From: Armatimonadota bacterium | GTDB lineage: Bacteria > Armatimonadota > HRBIN16 | Direction of reading: 5' to 3' | DNA length: 64,000 nucleotides | Assembly: GCA_026003175.1 (NCBI GenBank) | Contig: BPGT01000001.1 | Location: 344,839 to 408,838, forward strand | Shown here: piece after piece, positions 54,977-63,618 of the stretch | Position numbering within the stretch: the first letter of the stretch is position 1 | Layout: each line of letters begins with the position of its first letter | Notes under the pieces: generated by a model | What the model saw: the letters and a program-made list of their open reading frames with translations, nothing else | Database searches by the model: none | Told to the model about the DNA's origin: nothing | Position numbers and translations under genes: made by a program

Positions 54977-55573
54977 ATGGCTAACTTCAAAGAGGGCGAC
55001 CGCGTGCAGATTGTATCGCGTGAGCAGACCAACGGCGATATCAAAGAGCGTGCTTACTATCCCTATATGGGCGGATTGCGGGGCACTATTTACCGCCTGT
55101 ATAGCGACGGGCGCGCAGCGGTGCAGGTGGACCTGGACAGCTTGCCCGAAGTGGTGCTCACCCGCCACAACGAGGCTCAGGAACGCATGAAAAACCGCTG
55201 GATCGAGAGCCTTTCGGAGGAGGCGCGTTCTCGCCTGACGCCTGAAGAGCGCGAGTTTCATCTCAATTATGTGCTGCTGGTGCGGGTGGAGGACCTGCAG
55301 CCCGAGGGCAAGCGTACCCGCGCGACAGCCACCGCCAAACCTGCCGAGCCAGAAAGCAAAGCGACGACAACCCGCGCCGCCGATACCGCTGCCGAGCAGC
55401 CCAGGACACGTGCTACCTCATCGGCAAGGGAGCAAGCGTCCTCCCGTCGGAAGACGCAGGCGACCGCCGCTTCCCCGGCGGTGGAAAGCGAGGTGCCCAA
55501 GCGCAAAACGCTGAAAGACCTCGAGAAGGCGGAAGAGGAGTTCCTGAAGAGCCGACAGCGAGGCAGAAGGTAG
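54977..55573 (+). CDS. KOW/SH3-like N-terminal protein with basic, low-complexity tail
   Basis: 198 residues from ATG 54977, 15 bp after purSQ. Begins 'FKEGDRVQIVSREQTNGDIK' with a KOW-like beta-barrel ('GGLRGTIYRLYSDGRAAVQV'), then an Ala/Thr/Arg/Ser-rich low-complexity region and a charged C-terminal helix. Probably binds nucleic acid or the ribosome; function unknown. The tail composition differs from neighbouring proteins. Confidence 0.55.
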   Translation: MANFKEGDRVQIVSREQTNGDIKERAYYPYMGGLRGTIYRLYSDGRAAVQVDLDSLPEVVLTRHNEAQERMKNRWIESLSEEARSRLTPEEREFHLNYVLLVRVEDLQPEGKRTRATATAKPAEPESKATTTRAADTAAEQPRTRATSSAREQASSRRKTQATAASPAVESEVPKRKTLKDLEKAEEEFLKSRQRGRR

Positions 55574-55665
55574 CGCATATTCTTCAATTCGAGTTATAAT
55601 GTTTTCGAAAGCCACCGTACCTTTACGGGGGTACAGTGAGCCGATTCCGGAAAGGAGGTACCGTG

Positions 55666-56325
55666 ATGTCCACCGAATTGACCGAAGGCGTCAAGCCTGT
55701 GGGATTGCCTCGTTTAGGGGAACCTGCACCGGAGTTTGAAGCAGTTACCACGCACGGCGTGATTCGGCTCTCCGACTATCGCGGACGCTGGCTCATCCTG
55801 TTCTCGCATCCCGCCGACTTCACCCCCGTTTGTACCACTGAGTTCATCGCCTTTGCCGAAATCTATCCCGAACTGCAGAAGCGGGGAGTGGATTTGCTGG
55901 GCTTGAGTATCGACAGTGTGTACTCGCACATCGCGTGGATTCGCAACATCAGAGAAAAGACGGGCGTGGAAATCCCCTTCCCCATCATCGCCGACCTGAA
56001 CAAGGAAGTGGCTACCCTCTACGGGATGATTATGCCCGGCGAGAGCAAGACCGAGACCTCGCGTTGTGTGTTCGTCATCGACCCCAACGGTATCTTGAGG
56101 GCGATGATTTACTATCCGCTGACCACCGGGCGCAATATGCAGGAGATCCTGCGCCTGATTGACGCCCTGCAGACCACGGACGCGCACAAGGTAGCAACAC
56201 CTGCCAACTGGAAACCCGGCGACAAGGTGATCGTGCCGCCTCCCACCACGCTGGAGATGGCGGAAGAGCGCGTCAAGGCAGGCTATGAGTGCGTCGACTG
56301 GTATCTGTGCAAGAAGGAGCTGTAG
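55666..56325 (+). CDS. Peroxiredoxin (AhpC/Prx6-like)
   Basis: 219 residues from ATG 55666 (AAAGGAGGT upstream; GTG 55663 adjacent). Reduces hydrogen peroxide and organic peroxides. Peroxidatic Cys in 'PADFTPVCTTEFIAFAEIYP'; conserved Arg in 'ETSRCVFVIDPNG'. The C-terminal arm ends 'AGYECVDWYLCKKEL' with two additional Cys, as in the thermophilic archaeal-type enzymes that use resolving Cys. Followed 3 bp later by a small regulator. Confidence 0.92.
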   Translation: MSTELTEGVKPVGLPRLGEPAPEFEAVTTHGVIRLSDYRGRWLILFSHPADFTPVCTTEFIAFAEIYPELQKRGVDLLGLSIDSVYSHIAWIRNIREKTGVEIPFPIIADLNKEVATLYGMIMPGESKTETSRCVFVIDPNGILRAMIYYPLTTGRNMQEILRLIDALQTTDAHKVATPANWKPGDKVIVPPPTTLEMAEERVKAGYECVDWYLCKKEL

Positions 56326-56328
56326 CCG

Positions 56329-56544
56329 ATGGCTTGCATCAGCGCAGAGGGTACCCTCACCGAGTCCGCAAGGAAGATGCTACAGGTGCTGCAAAACCCT
56401 GCCACGCCGGAGGAGGTCGCGCAAGTGACGGGTCTACCGCTCTTCCGGGTGCGTAGCGGACTGCGCGAGATGGCACAGGCAGGGCTGGTCGAAGAAAAGG
56501 AAGGATGCTACACGCTGACGGAAGCAGGGTATCAGAAACTGTGA
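56329..56544 (+). CDS. Small winged-helix protein
   Basis: 71 residues from ATG 56329, three bases after the peroxiredoxin stop. Winged-helix pattern 'PATPEEVAQVTGLPLFRVRS' then 'LREMAQAGLVEEKEGCYTLT'. It may be a DNA-binding regulator of the operon. No metal or redox motif except a single Cys near each end. Translational coupling to the peroxiredoxin is likely. Confidence 0.7.
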   Translation: MACISAEGTLTESARKMLQVLQNPATPEEVAQVTGLPLFRVRSGLREMAQAGLVEEKEGCYTLTEAGYQKL

Positions 56545-56563
56545 CTGCCCTCACACCCCTTGC

Positions 56564-56594
56564 CCCTCTCCCACGTTGTGGGAGAGGGTTTGTT
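56564..56594. terminator. Bidirectional intrinsic terminator
   Basis: CCCTCTCCCAC and GTGGGAGAGGG with a 3-base loop, followed by TTTGTT on the plus strand, between the winged-helix gene and the convergent lipoprotein gene. Confidence 0.75.
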
Positions 56595-57285
56595 ATGACC
56601 TGACCTCTACCTGCCAGTCCACGATGTCCAGGTCGGGGTCGTTGCCGTTGACTACATCCCCAGCAGGTTCCATGTTGGTGTCGGCGTTGCGCAGGATGCG
56701 GTCGGCGTCGGTCTGGATAGTGAGGTAGCTGTTCGGGAACTGGCGCGAATCGCCAAGCGCATCCCACATCTTCAACGAGGTATCGGTGGGGTCTGTGGGA
56801 GTGCGGTCGGTGGCGATGATATTGATTTGTAGAACCCGAATATCCGCCGGGTCCTGCCCCTCGCGTGCAATGCTGTCGAAGTCCACCACAACACGCAGGC
56901 TTTTGCCATCGGGGCTGACGGATGCCTCCAGCGGCGCGCCTAACGGTTGAAACACCTGCAGGCGGTCGGGATCAAGCACTTTGTACAGCATGAAGCCGTT
57001 GAACGGCAGTGCGCTGTAGTGCTCCACAAAATACTGGAAAGAGCCAGTCGCGAAGCCGTTGCCGCCCCAGGGAGGCGCGATGGGCGGAACCGGACCGCTC
57101 ACCCCTAAAAAGTCGTTGTCGTTATCGATGAGGATGAAGTAATGATAGTCCGGACGGATTTGCCCCGCCACGCGAAACTGCACAACGAGGCGCTTGCTAA
57201 CCGCCTGCCCGGTTTCGGGAAAACGTGCACAACTGGCAAGCAGTAGAAAGAGAATCAACCAGATTATGCCACAACGGAAACGCAT
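56593..57285 (-). CDS. Predicted lipoprotein
   Basis: 230 residues from ATG 57285. Signal with lipobox 'IIWLILFLLLASCARF' (cleavage before the Cys). The mature part is beta-rich ('RLVVQFRVAGQIRPDYHYFI') with Asp/Asn-rich loops ('LIDNDNDFLG'), no enzyme motif. It may bind a ligand on the outer surface. The 3' end abuts a bidirectional terminator. 57286-57506 is intergenic and contains the prepilin promoter. Confidence 0.6.
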   Translation of the reverse strand: MRFRCGIIWLILFLLLASCARFPETGQAVSKRLVVQFRVAGQIRPDYHYFILIDNDNDFLGVSGPVPPIAPPWGGNGFATGSFQYFVEHYSALPFNGFMLYKVLDPDRLQVFQPLGAPLEASVSPDGKSLRVVVDFDSIAREGQDPADIRVLQINIIATDRTPTDPTDTSLKMWDALGDSRQFPNSYLTIQTDADRILRNADTNMEPAGDVVNGNDPDLDIVDWQVEVRS

Positions 57286-57433
57286 GCATAACCCCTCTTT
57301 TTGCTTTGAATTCGTTAGTGCCACGTGCTTTGCCTGCTTGTTCCTGCCGGGGCAACCAGTTCGGATTGCCGGATTGGGCGGAGAGCAGTTCGTGATTTTT
57401 CTCTCAACATGCTGAAAATTTTCTGTATTCTGC

Positions 57434-57462
57434 TTGACAAATTTGGCATACCCCCTTATAAT
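57434..57462 (+). promoter_or_regulatory. Consensus promoter of the prepilin gene
   Basis: TTGACA (57434-57439), 17-bp spacer, TATAAT (57457-57462), i.e. perfect sigma-70 boxes. No mobile element here. Confidence 0.8.
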
Positions 57463-57506
57463 AAAGGTACTTAAGCGAATAACCTTTTGGAAGGAGGTAG
57501 TCTCCC

Positions 57507-58280
57507 ATGCAACGCCGAGCGTTTACGCTGATTGAGCTGCTCGTTGTCATCGCGATTATCGCGATACTGGCAGCGATTCTGTTCCCGGTGTTCGCGCGAG
57601 CGCGCGAGAAGGCGCGGCAGACCAGCTGCCTCAGCAACATGCGACAGCTGGGACTGGCAATGCTGCAGTACGCCACCGACTACGATGGCATTATGTACCA
57701 CCTGAACGGGCGCGGTTTTAACTTCCCGAACTGCACCATCTGCAATAACACGGGATGCTGCACCGATAACAGGGGGTGGTGCGACCCTGAAATCGTAGCC
57801 GATCCGGACCTGGGTCCGCGCAAGTACATCGCCGCGCTGGTGCCCTACATCAAGAACACCGACATCTTTTACTGCCCCTCCGATGCCTACAAGAAACAGC
57901 ACATCTGCCGCAGCACTTACGCTGGTGTGGGACCGCAAAACGACAACCAGTATGACCATTATTACACCAGCTATCGCTTCTGGAACACGGCAGGGTGTAC
58001 GGGCATCGGCGGCACGTTCGAGCAACCCGGGCAGGTACGGATTGACCAGGAGGCGTGGTTCCCGCCCATCGGCGAGGGCTGGGGTAGCCCTTCCTGCTCC
58101 AACCCGAACATGAAGCCTCTGCAACCGGGGCGCATCCAGATGTTCCGCGAGGACGTGCCTCTGCACCTGACGCCGCAGACGGGACAGTTCGGCGCGATTT
58201 ACGCCGTGAACATCTGCTTCCGCGATGGGCATGCCAAAATGTGGTTCCGCGAGCCGAACCGCGTCTATCCGGATGAGTAG
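57507..58280 (+). CDS. DUF1559-type prepilin-like protein
   Basis: 257 residues from ATG 57507 (GAAGGAGG upstream). N-terminal type IV prepilin/pseudopilin signal '[20 protein letters not shown]' with the Phe after the cleavage site and Glu5, then the DUF1559 body ('[20 protein letters not shown]'). Several Cys pairs ('[18 protein letters not shown]') are unusual and could form disulfides. C-terminal '[14 protein letters not shown]' is the H-x-G-like DUF1559 ending. Proteins of this type are exported by a type II/IV-like machine, abundant in Armatimonadota and Planctomycetota. Confidence 0.92.
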   Translation: MQRRAFTLIELLVVIAIIAILAAILFPVFARAREKARQTSCLSNMRQLGLAMLQYATDYDGIMYHLNGRGFNFPNCTICNNTGCCTDNRGWCDPEIVADPDLGPRKYIAALVPYIKNTDIFYCPSDAYKKQHICRSTYAGVGPQNDNQYDHYYTSYRFWNTAGCTGIGGTFEQPGQVRIDQEAWFPPIGEGWGSPSCSNPNMKPLQPGRIQMFREDVPLHLTPQTGQFGAIYAVNICFRDGHAKMWFREPNRVYPDE

Positions 58281-58299
58281 TCTTTTCTCGGGGTAGTTG

Positions 58300-58334
58300 C
58301 CCCTGGGGAAGTTCCTCTTCCCCAGGGGTATTTT
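58300..58334 (+). terminator. Intrinsic terminator after the prepilin gene
   Basis: CCCCTGGGGAAG and CTTCCCCAGGGG (12-bp stem, 5-base loop) followed by TATTTT. Confidence 0.85.
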
Positions 58335-58370
58335 GATGGGGTCATTCCTTCGGACGCGAGGTTGAAAGCT

Positions 58371-59477
58371 ATGCCATCTAAGCTCCGAACCTATGCCCTG
58401 GAGGTCTTGTCGCCAGAACACCGGCGCGTTAAAGACCCGATAACAGGCGCAGAACTGTTGTTTGTCACCACACATCCGGCGCGCGATGTGAACCTCTATT
58501 TTCACGAGCGATCGTTCCTCGCCGACGAGTCGATGCTTTTGTTCACCTCCGAGCGTGAGCAGGGTGGGCTGATGGGCTATCTCTTCGCCACCGGCGAACT
58601 GGTGCGCATCACCACGCCGGAAGGTGGGGTGAGCGGTGCCACCGCTGCCAAGTCGCGCAACAGCGTGTTCGTCCTGCGCAGTGGGCAGGTGCTGGAGCTG
58701 GCGTTGAAAATCCTGCCCGGAAACAGCTCCTCTTCAGCCCGCTCACAGGTGCTCGCTACGGAACGGGTTATCTGTACCCTGCCCGAGCGTATCCGCCCCG
58801 CCACAGCACTAAATGAAAACGCCAGTGGAAGCCTGTTGAGCCTTGGGGTCAACTGGAAGGAGGGGGGCGTGGGCATCATCACCATCGACGTGCGCACAGG
58901 CAGAGTGCGCGAAGTTTGTCGCATGGAATCCTTTGGTGGTCATGTGCAATGGAGCCGTACGTCACCGTACCTGCTCAGCTTCGCCGGACGCACCGAGCGG
59001 CTGATGGTGGTGGACATTCGCGACGGTAAACCCCGCGCGATATACCATCAGGCACCGGGCGAACTGGTCACACACGAACACTGGTGGGTGAAGAACCAGA
59101 TTCTGTTCTGCGGTGGGCATCGCGACGGCGAATCACATGTGAAAGTCATTAACCCCTTCACCGGCGAGGTGCGTATCATCGGTGCGGGAGCGTGGTGGGA
59201 AGGAGGCACTCCGGCACAGTATGCGAAGGTCAACTGGTGGCATCCCGCAGGCGATGAGAACGGCAAGTGGGTCGCTGCCGATAACTGGCACGGTGACATC
59301 GTGCTTTTCGACGCCAAAACCACCCGCATGTACTTGCTGACCACAGGGCATCGTACTTATGGAGGGGGCGACCATCCGCACGTAGGCTGGGACCGGCGTA
59401 GCAAGCGCGTGGTCTTTACCTCGCATCAGCTGGGTAGCGTCAACGTCTGCGTGGCAACAATACCGGAGGAATGGTAG
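58371..59477 (+). CDS. Oligogalacturonate-lyase-like beta-propeller (PL22-type)
   Basis: 368 residues from ATG 58371 (the TTG at 58362 is the alternative). Seven-bladed propeller layout with 'ELVTHEHWWVKNQILFCGGH', 'NWWHPAGDENGKWVAADNWH' and 'GGGDHPHVGWDRRSKRVVFT'; the His residues resemble the Mn-binding site of oligogalacturonate lyases. No signal peptide, so it would act on imported digalacturonate. This is a similarity by motif memory; other 7-bladed propellers are possible. Confidence 0.6.
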   Translation: MPSKLRTYALEVLSPEHRRVKDPITGAELLFVTTHPARDVNLYFHERSFLADESMLLFTSEREQGGLMGYLFATGELVRITTPEGGVSGATAAKSRNSVFVLRSGQVLELALKILPGNSSSSARSQVLATERVICTLPERIRPATALNENASGSLLSLGVNWKEGGVGIITIDVRTGRVREVCRMESFGGHVQWSRTSPYLLSFAGRTERLMVVDIRDGKPRAIYHQAPGELVTHEHWWVKNQILFCGGHRDGESHVKVINPFTGEVRIIGAGAWWEGGTPAQYAKVNWWHPAGDENGKWVAADNWHGDIVLFDAKTTRMYLLTTGHRTYGGGDHPHVGWDRRSKRVVFTSHQLGSVNVCVATIPEEW

Positions 59478-59484
59478 GAAACAT

Positions 59485-60330
59485 CTATGCTGAGCGGGCA
59501 GAACCACGCTTCTCCTCCCAGATTGCTTTTGCCCACTCCGCCCCGAACAGGAACGCCTGCGTGGAGAAATACACCCACAGCAAAAGCACTACCGCCGCGC
59601 TCGCTGCGCCGTATGCCGAACGTACCCCCGTCACGCCTAGGTAGACGCCCACCAGCAGTTTGCACAGCGCGAACAGGAACGCCCCAACTATCGCACCGGA
59701 CCACACATCGCGCCAGCGTATTCGCTCGTCGGGCAGGAGGCGATAGGCTGTTGCAAACAGCAGGGTGAGCAGCGCCCATCCTGCTGCGAAGTTCAGCCAA
59801 CGCCACACCGCCAGCACCGGCTTCCACCGCGCAGACAGGGCGGAGAGCACTATATCTGCACCTAACCACACCGCCAGCGCCGTCGCTGTCAGAAGCACCA
59901 TCAGCACCGCCAATAGATGCTCACGCACGGTCGCCCGCAATCCCTGCATCCGTGCTCGGCTCTCCCACACGATGTTGACCGCTGCCTTCAGCTGTCGGAA
60001 CAATCTCGCCGCGCCGAAGAGCATGAGCAACAAGCTGATTCCCGTAGCGGAAAAGGTGCTGGCAGGGCGCTGGGTGTTACGCAGAACTTCCTGAACGAAA
60101 CGCGCGGTCTCCTCGTTGACTGCTTGCCCGACCACATTCGCCACGTACTGCGAGGCGACATCGGGTTCGAGCACCAGTGCGGTCACCGCCACAGCCACCA
60201 CCAGCAACGGCGACAGCGACAGCATCGCGTAGAAGGCGATTGCTGCCGCCAGCATTGGCACGTCATGCTCGCGCCAGCTCCGATAGGCTTTTCGGGCGAT
60301 ATGGAACCAGTGTCGTATCTGTGTGAACAT
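59485..60330 (-). CDS. YihY/virulence factor BrkB family membrane protein
   Basis: 281 residues from ATG 60330. Six hydrophobic helices. Family motifs 'MLAAAIAFYAMLSLSPLLVV' and 'AVNIVWESRARMQGLRATVR' are clear, as is 'SAYGAASAAVVLLLWVYFST'. The family is widespread, formerly mis-named RNase BN, with no settled function (transporter-like). Convergent with the lyase-like gene, 8 bp apart. Confidence 0.9.
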   Translation of the reverse strand: MFTQIRHWFHIARKAYRSWREHDVPMLAAAIAFYAMLSLSPLLVVAVAVTALVLEPDVASQYVANVVGQAVNEETARFVQEVLRNTQRPASTFSATGISLLLMLFGAARLFRQLKAAVNIVWESRARMQGLRATVREHLLAVLMVLLTATALAVWLGADIVLSALSARWKPVLAVWRWLNFAAGWALLTLLFATAYRLLPDERIRWRDVWSGAIVGAFLFALCKLLVGVYLGVTGVRSAYGAASAAVVLLLWVYFSTQAFLFGAEWAKAIWEEKRGSARSA

Positions 60331-60534
60331 AGCAGGGGCTCCTGTTCACCATCCTATTCGGCAGGTGGGGAAGGAATCCCGCGTGAGCAGTCGTATAAGC
60401 CTGTAGTCCGCGAGGTATGCAGCAGCACGGTTGGCAACCGTTCCACCGACGTCTGTGGCAACGCAATGGCTGCGGATTTTCCACGCAGGATGTGTTATCA
60501 TAAAACCACTGTCCGCGATACGGAGGTTAACGCT

Positions 60535-61620
60535 ATGAGCCATAAACACGACCTGGTGGCTCCGCCGGACGTCGTGCGGCGTGACTTTGCGGAGATGGAC
60601 GCGGAGGAAACCCTGCGATGCAGCTGGGACGTGGAGGAACTGCTGCTGATGCAGGCGATAGAGGGGCATTCGCACGAAGGACATGGCGCGTTCCATGGGC
60701 GACGCTATCCGAACACCACCATTGACCACATCGCCCGCGTCCTGCGTCGTGACCCGCATGCCATCCGCGCCGCCCGACAGGCACTGATTGACGACATCCG
60801 TCGCTATGCGGAGCGGGTGGTAGCAGGCGAACGCCCCGAACTGATGGACGAGGAAGGCGTGCCTCTACTGACCGTTAGCACACTGCGCCATCTACACGTT
60901 GCGCCAGAAAATGTGCTGCGCGGGCTGTTCCTCGGCGGCTTTCGTGACGACCCCGACGTGCGCAAAGAGGTGGAAAAACGCACCGGCTGGACCATCGGTG
61001 GGGGCAGAGGCTATCTGGTGAATACGGCAGTCATGGAGCAGATAGGGCTGGACGGTTACCGGTTAGCCAAAGAGGCGCACGAGCACGAACTGGACGAGTT
61101 CCGCAAGAAGGGATTGATTGTGAGTGCAGAGCGAGCCCACGACCCGAACGTACACTATATGTATATCCGCCATCGCGTCGGACCCGGTGCCTCCGACGAC
61201 GCAGCGATAGTGATGGCAGGCAAGGTATGGAACTTAGGCGTGGCGGTGGGTGTGTTTCTGGCGGACGCAGTAGACACGCTGGAGAAGTATGTGCTGGAGT
61301 ACGGCGATAAAGACCGCGAGATTGCAGAGTATATCCGGCAGAACTTCAAGGATCTGCAGATGGATTGGGAAGATGTATATCGCCTGACCTTTCTGGCGGC
61401 GGTGCCGATGCAACAGCGCGACGAAGTGCCCGACAGCAGCCTGCGTCACCTGCTGCGTGTAGACCGCAAACACGACCAGTGTGCGCTAGAGAGCCATCTG
61501 CTGTACATCCAGCGACGCCCCTACGCGCCGATGATGCTGGCGCATGAGGGCATCCCCAACCGCAAGTTTTACGCCTACGTGGAGGAGCGGCTAGCGAAGG
61601 CGCATGAGCACGGCTTCTGA
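60535..61620 (+). CDS. Uncharacterised protein of about 361 residues
   Basis: Starts at ATG 60535 because CGGAGG lies eight bases upstream; the frame is open 600 bases further only as a shadow of the opposite gene. Hydrophilic, His-, Glu- and Arg-rich. A helical N-terminus ('SWDVEELLLMQAIEGHSHEG', 'RRDPHAIRAARQALIDDIRR') is followed by a middle domain ('GWTIGGGRGYLVNTAVMEQI') and a C-terminus with 'VPMQQRDEVPDSSLRHLLRV'. No family recognised. It overlaps the Dpp ATPase gene by 17 bp, so it is translated with the peptide transporter ATPases. Confidence 0.6.
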   Translation: MSHKHDLVAPPDVVRRDFAEMDAEETLRCSWDVEELLLMQAIEGHSHEGHGAFHGRRYPNTTIDHIARVLRRDPHAIRAARQALIDDIRRYAERVVAGERPELMDEEGVPLLTVSTLRHLHVAPENVLRGLFLGGFRDDPDVRKEVEKRTGWTIGGGRGYLVNTAVMEQIGLDGYRLAKEAHEHELDEFRKKGLIVSAERAHDPNVHYMYIRHRVGPGASDDAAIVMAGKVWNLGVAVGVFLADAVDTLEKYVLEYGDKDREIAEYIRQNFKDLQMDWEDVYRLTFLAAVPMQQRDEVPDSSLRHLLRVDRKHDQCALESHLLYIQRRPYAPMMLAHEGIPNRKFYAYVEERLAKAHEHGF

Positions 61621-62386
61621 ACCTTTGCTAAGGGTGGACGGACTGACGGTGGCTTTTGGACAGGAACCACCGGTGGTGCGCGAGGTAAGCTTCGAGGTGA
61701 TGCCGGGTGAGACGGTGGGCGTCGTTGGGGAGAGTGGCTCGGGCAAGACCATGACCGCGCTCTCCATCATGCGCCTGTTGCCACCGGGCGGACATATCGT
61801 CAGCGGTAGCATCCTGTTCGGCACAATGCCTCTGCACCGGTTCAGTGAAGCGCAGATGCGGCAGGTGCGCGGCGGCGACATCTCGATGGTGTTTCAAGAC
61901 CCCTTCACCTGCCTGAACCCTGTGATGCGCATCGGCGAACAGGTCGCGGAGGCGGCACGATTGCACCGCGACCGCGCGGAAGGCGACCCGTACGAGCTTG
62001 CCCTGCAGATGCTTCGCGCCGTGCACCTGCCCGACCCCGAGCGCATCGCCCGACGCTATCCACACGAGCTGTCCGGTGGGCAGAGACAGCGGGTGATGAT
62101 TGCGATGGCGTTCATCTGTCACCCGCGCCTGTTGATTGCGGACGAGCCCAGCACCGCACTGGACGTGACGGTGCAACTGCAGATACTCCATCTCATGCGC
62201 GAGATGCAGCAACAGCAGGGTACCGCTGTGTTGCTGATTACGCACGACATCGGCGTGGTGGCGTACACCTGCGACCGCGTGCTGGTGATGCACCAGGGGC
62301 AAATCGTGGAATCGGGGAGCGTGTACGAGGTGTTAGAGCATCCCCGTCATCCCTACACGCAACTTCTGCTGGAGGCGGTGGCGTAG
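61604..62386 (+). CDS. Peptide/nickel ABC transporter ATPase (DppD/OppD-type)
   Basis: 260 residues from ATG 61604. Walker A 'GESGSGKTM', signature 'LSGGQRQRVMIAMAFI', Walker B 'LLIADEPSTALDVT', switch His in 'LLITHDIG'. The Opp/Dpp pattern 'DPFTCLNPVMRIGEQV' is present. It powers uptake (or in some cases glycan import) together with a paired F-type ATPase and separate permeases, which are not in this window. Somewhat short, lacking the usual C-terminal Opp extension of about 60 residues. Confidence 0.93.
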   Translation: MSTASEPLLRVDGLTVAFGQEPPVVREVSFEVMPGETVGVVGESGSGKTMTALSIMRLLPPGGHIVSGSILFGTMPLHRFSEAQMRQVRGGDISMVFQDPFTCLNPVMRIGEQVAEAARLHRDRAEGDPYELALQMLRAVHLPDPERIARRYPHELSGGQRQRVMIAMAFICHPRLLIADEPSTALDVTVQLQILHLMREMQQQQGTAVLLITHDIGVVAYTCDRVLVMHQGQIVESGSVYEVLEHPRHPYTQLLLEAVA

Positions 62387-62388
62387 CC

Positions 62389-63348
62389 GTGCAACCGCTG
62401 GTGGACATACGCGGGTTGAAGGTGCGCTTTCCGCTGGGGCACGGCGAGGTGGTGCGTGCTGTAGACGGCGTGAACCTGAGGCTGGTGCCGGGCGAGGCGG
62501 TGGGACTGGTGGGCGAGAGCGGCTGCGGCAAAAGCACACTGGCGAGGGCGTTATTGCGGCTGATTCCGCTCACCGACGGCGAGGTATGGTTTGACGGCAA
62601 GCCGCTGCATCAGTTTTCGGAAGGGCAGTTGCGTCCCCTGCGCAAGCAGATGCAGATTGTGTTTCAAGACCCGATGGCTTCACTGAACCCGCGTATGCGC
62701 ATCGGACATATCCTCGCCGAGCCGTTAGAGGTGCACGGACTGGCACGAGGCAAACAGGCATGGCAGCAGGCAGGGCAGCTGCTAGAGCGGGTGGGGCTAC
62801 CTTCAGAGTATCTGCATCGCTACCCGCACGAGTTTTCCGGCGGTCAGCGTCAACGCATCTGCATCGCTCGTGCCATCGCCACGCAGCCTCGCTTGCTGGT
62901 AGCGGATGAGCCCACTTCGGCGCTAGACCTGTCGATTCGTGCACAGATACACGCTCTGCTGCGCGACCTGCAACGCGAACTGAACATGACCATCCTGTTT
63001 GTCACGCATGACCTGCACGCGGTGCGACAGGTGTGTTCGCGGGTGCTGGTGATGTATCTGGGCAAGATCGTGGAAAGCGCGCCCGCAGGCAGGCTGTTTG
63101 CCTCCCCTGCCCACCCCTACACGCGCGCTTTGCTGGATGCGGTGCTGGAGCCGAAACCGTCGCAGGCTCGTCGCCCGAGAAACCTGCCTGCCGGAGATGT
63201 GCCGACTGCGGTGCGCGTGCCCGTCGGCTGCCGGTTCCATACACGCTGTCCGTACGCACAGGAGCGTTGCCGGGTGGAGGAGCCGGCGTTGAGTTTGGTA
63301 GGGGCAGGGCATGAGGTCGCTTGCCACTATCCGCTGGCAAATGGATAA
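62389..63348 (+). CDS. Peptide/nickel ABC transporter ATPase (DppF/OppF-type)
   Basis: 319 residues from GTG 62389, two bases after the DppD-like stop. Walker A 'GESGCGKSTL', signature 'FSGGQRQRICIARAIA', Walker B 'LLVADEPTSALDLS'. The C-terminal extension has 'CRFHTRCPYAQERC', the Cys-rich Opp motif that can bind an iron-sulfur cluster in some members. Forms a heterodimer with the preceding ATPase. Confidence 0.93.
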   Translation: MQPLVDIRGLKVRFPLGHGEVVRAVDGVNLRLVPGEAVGLVGESGCGKSTLARALLRLIPLTDGEVWFDGKPLHQFSEGQLRPLRKQMQIVFQDPMASLNPRMRIGHILAEPLEVHGLARGKQAWQQAGQLLERVGLPSEYLHRYPHEFSGGQRQRICIARAIATQPRLLVADEPTSALDLSIRAQIHALLRDLQRELNMTILFVTHDLHAVRQVCSRVLVMYLGKIVESAPAGRLFASPAHPYTRALLDAVLEPKPSQARRPRNLPAGDVPTAVRVPVGCRFHTRCPYAQERCRVEEPALSLVGAGHEVACHYPLANG

Positions 63349-63360
63349 ACCTCTTGCCCA

Positions 63361-63384
63361 GGGCGAGGCTCCCGCCGAGCCGAA
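63361..63384. repeat. Fragment of the second inverted-repeat element
   Basis: GGGCGAGGCTCCCGCCGAGC here matches the inner arm seen at 44392-44420. The rest of the element is absent; the sequence passes directly into another palindromic repeat. Confidence 0.45.
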
Positions 63385-63475
63385 AGTGTCATTGCGAGGG
63401 TGCTTCAGCACTTGAAGCACCCCCCTTCGCTCTCGCTGGAGATTGCTTCGCCGCCTCGCGGCTCACGATGACACT
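63385..63475. repeat. Palindromic intergenic repeat of the CATTGCGAG type
   Basis: Ends AGTGTCATTGCGAG and CTCACGATGACACT form a 14-bp inverted repeat with two mismatches. The centre has 'GGAGATTGCTTCGCCGCC', the common core of a small intergenic repeat seen in many bacteria. No ORF. The rest of 63476-63618 has only a TATAAT at 63546-63551. Confidence 0.6.
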
Positions 63476-63618
63476 GGGCAGTCTATCATGCCCCCAGAAG
63501 TGAATGATGCCGAAGCGCCCCACGCAACCTTATCACCGCTGAAGGTATAATATGCTGGTATAGCGTAAGGTGTAATGAAACACGGTTTGCGTATGTGCGC
63601 TTCACGGAAGGGATGAAG

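Noticed and set aside
59917..60534. In-frame extension of the 60535 protein to 59917
   Set aside because: It overlaps the well-supported YihY gene on the other strand, has low-complexity content and no start signals; CGGAGG fits ATG 60535.
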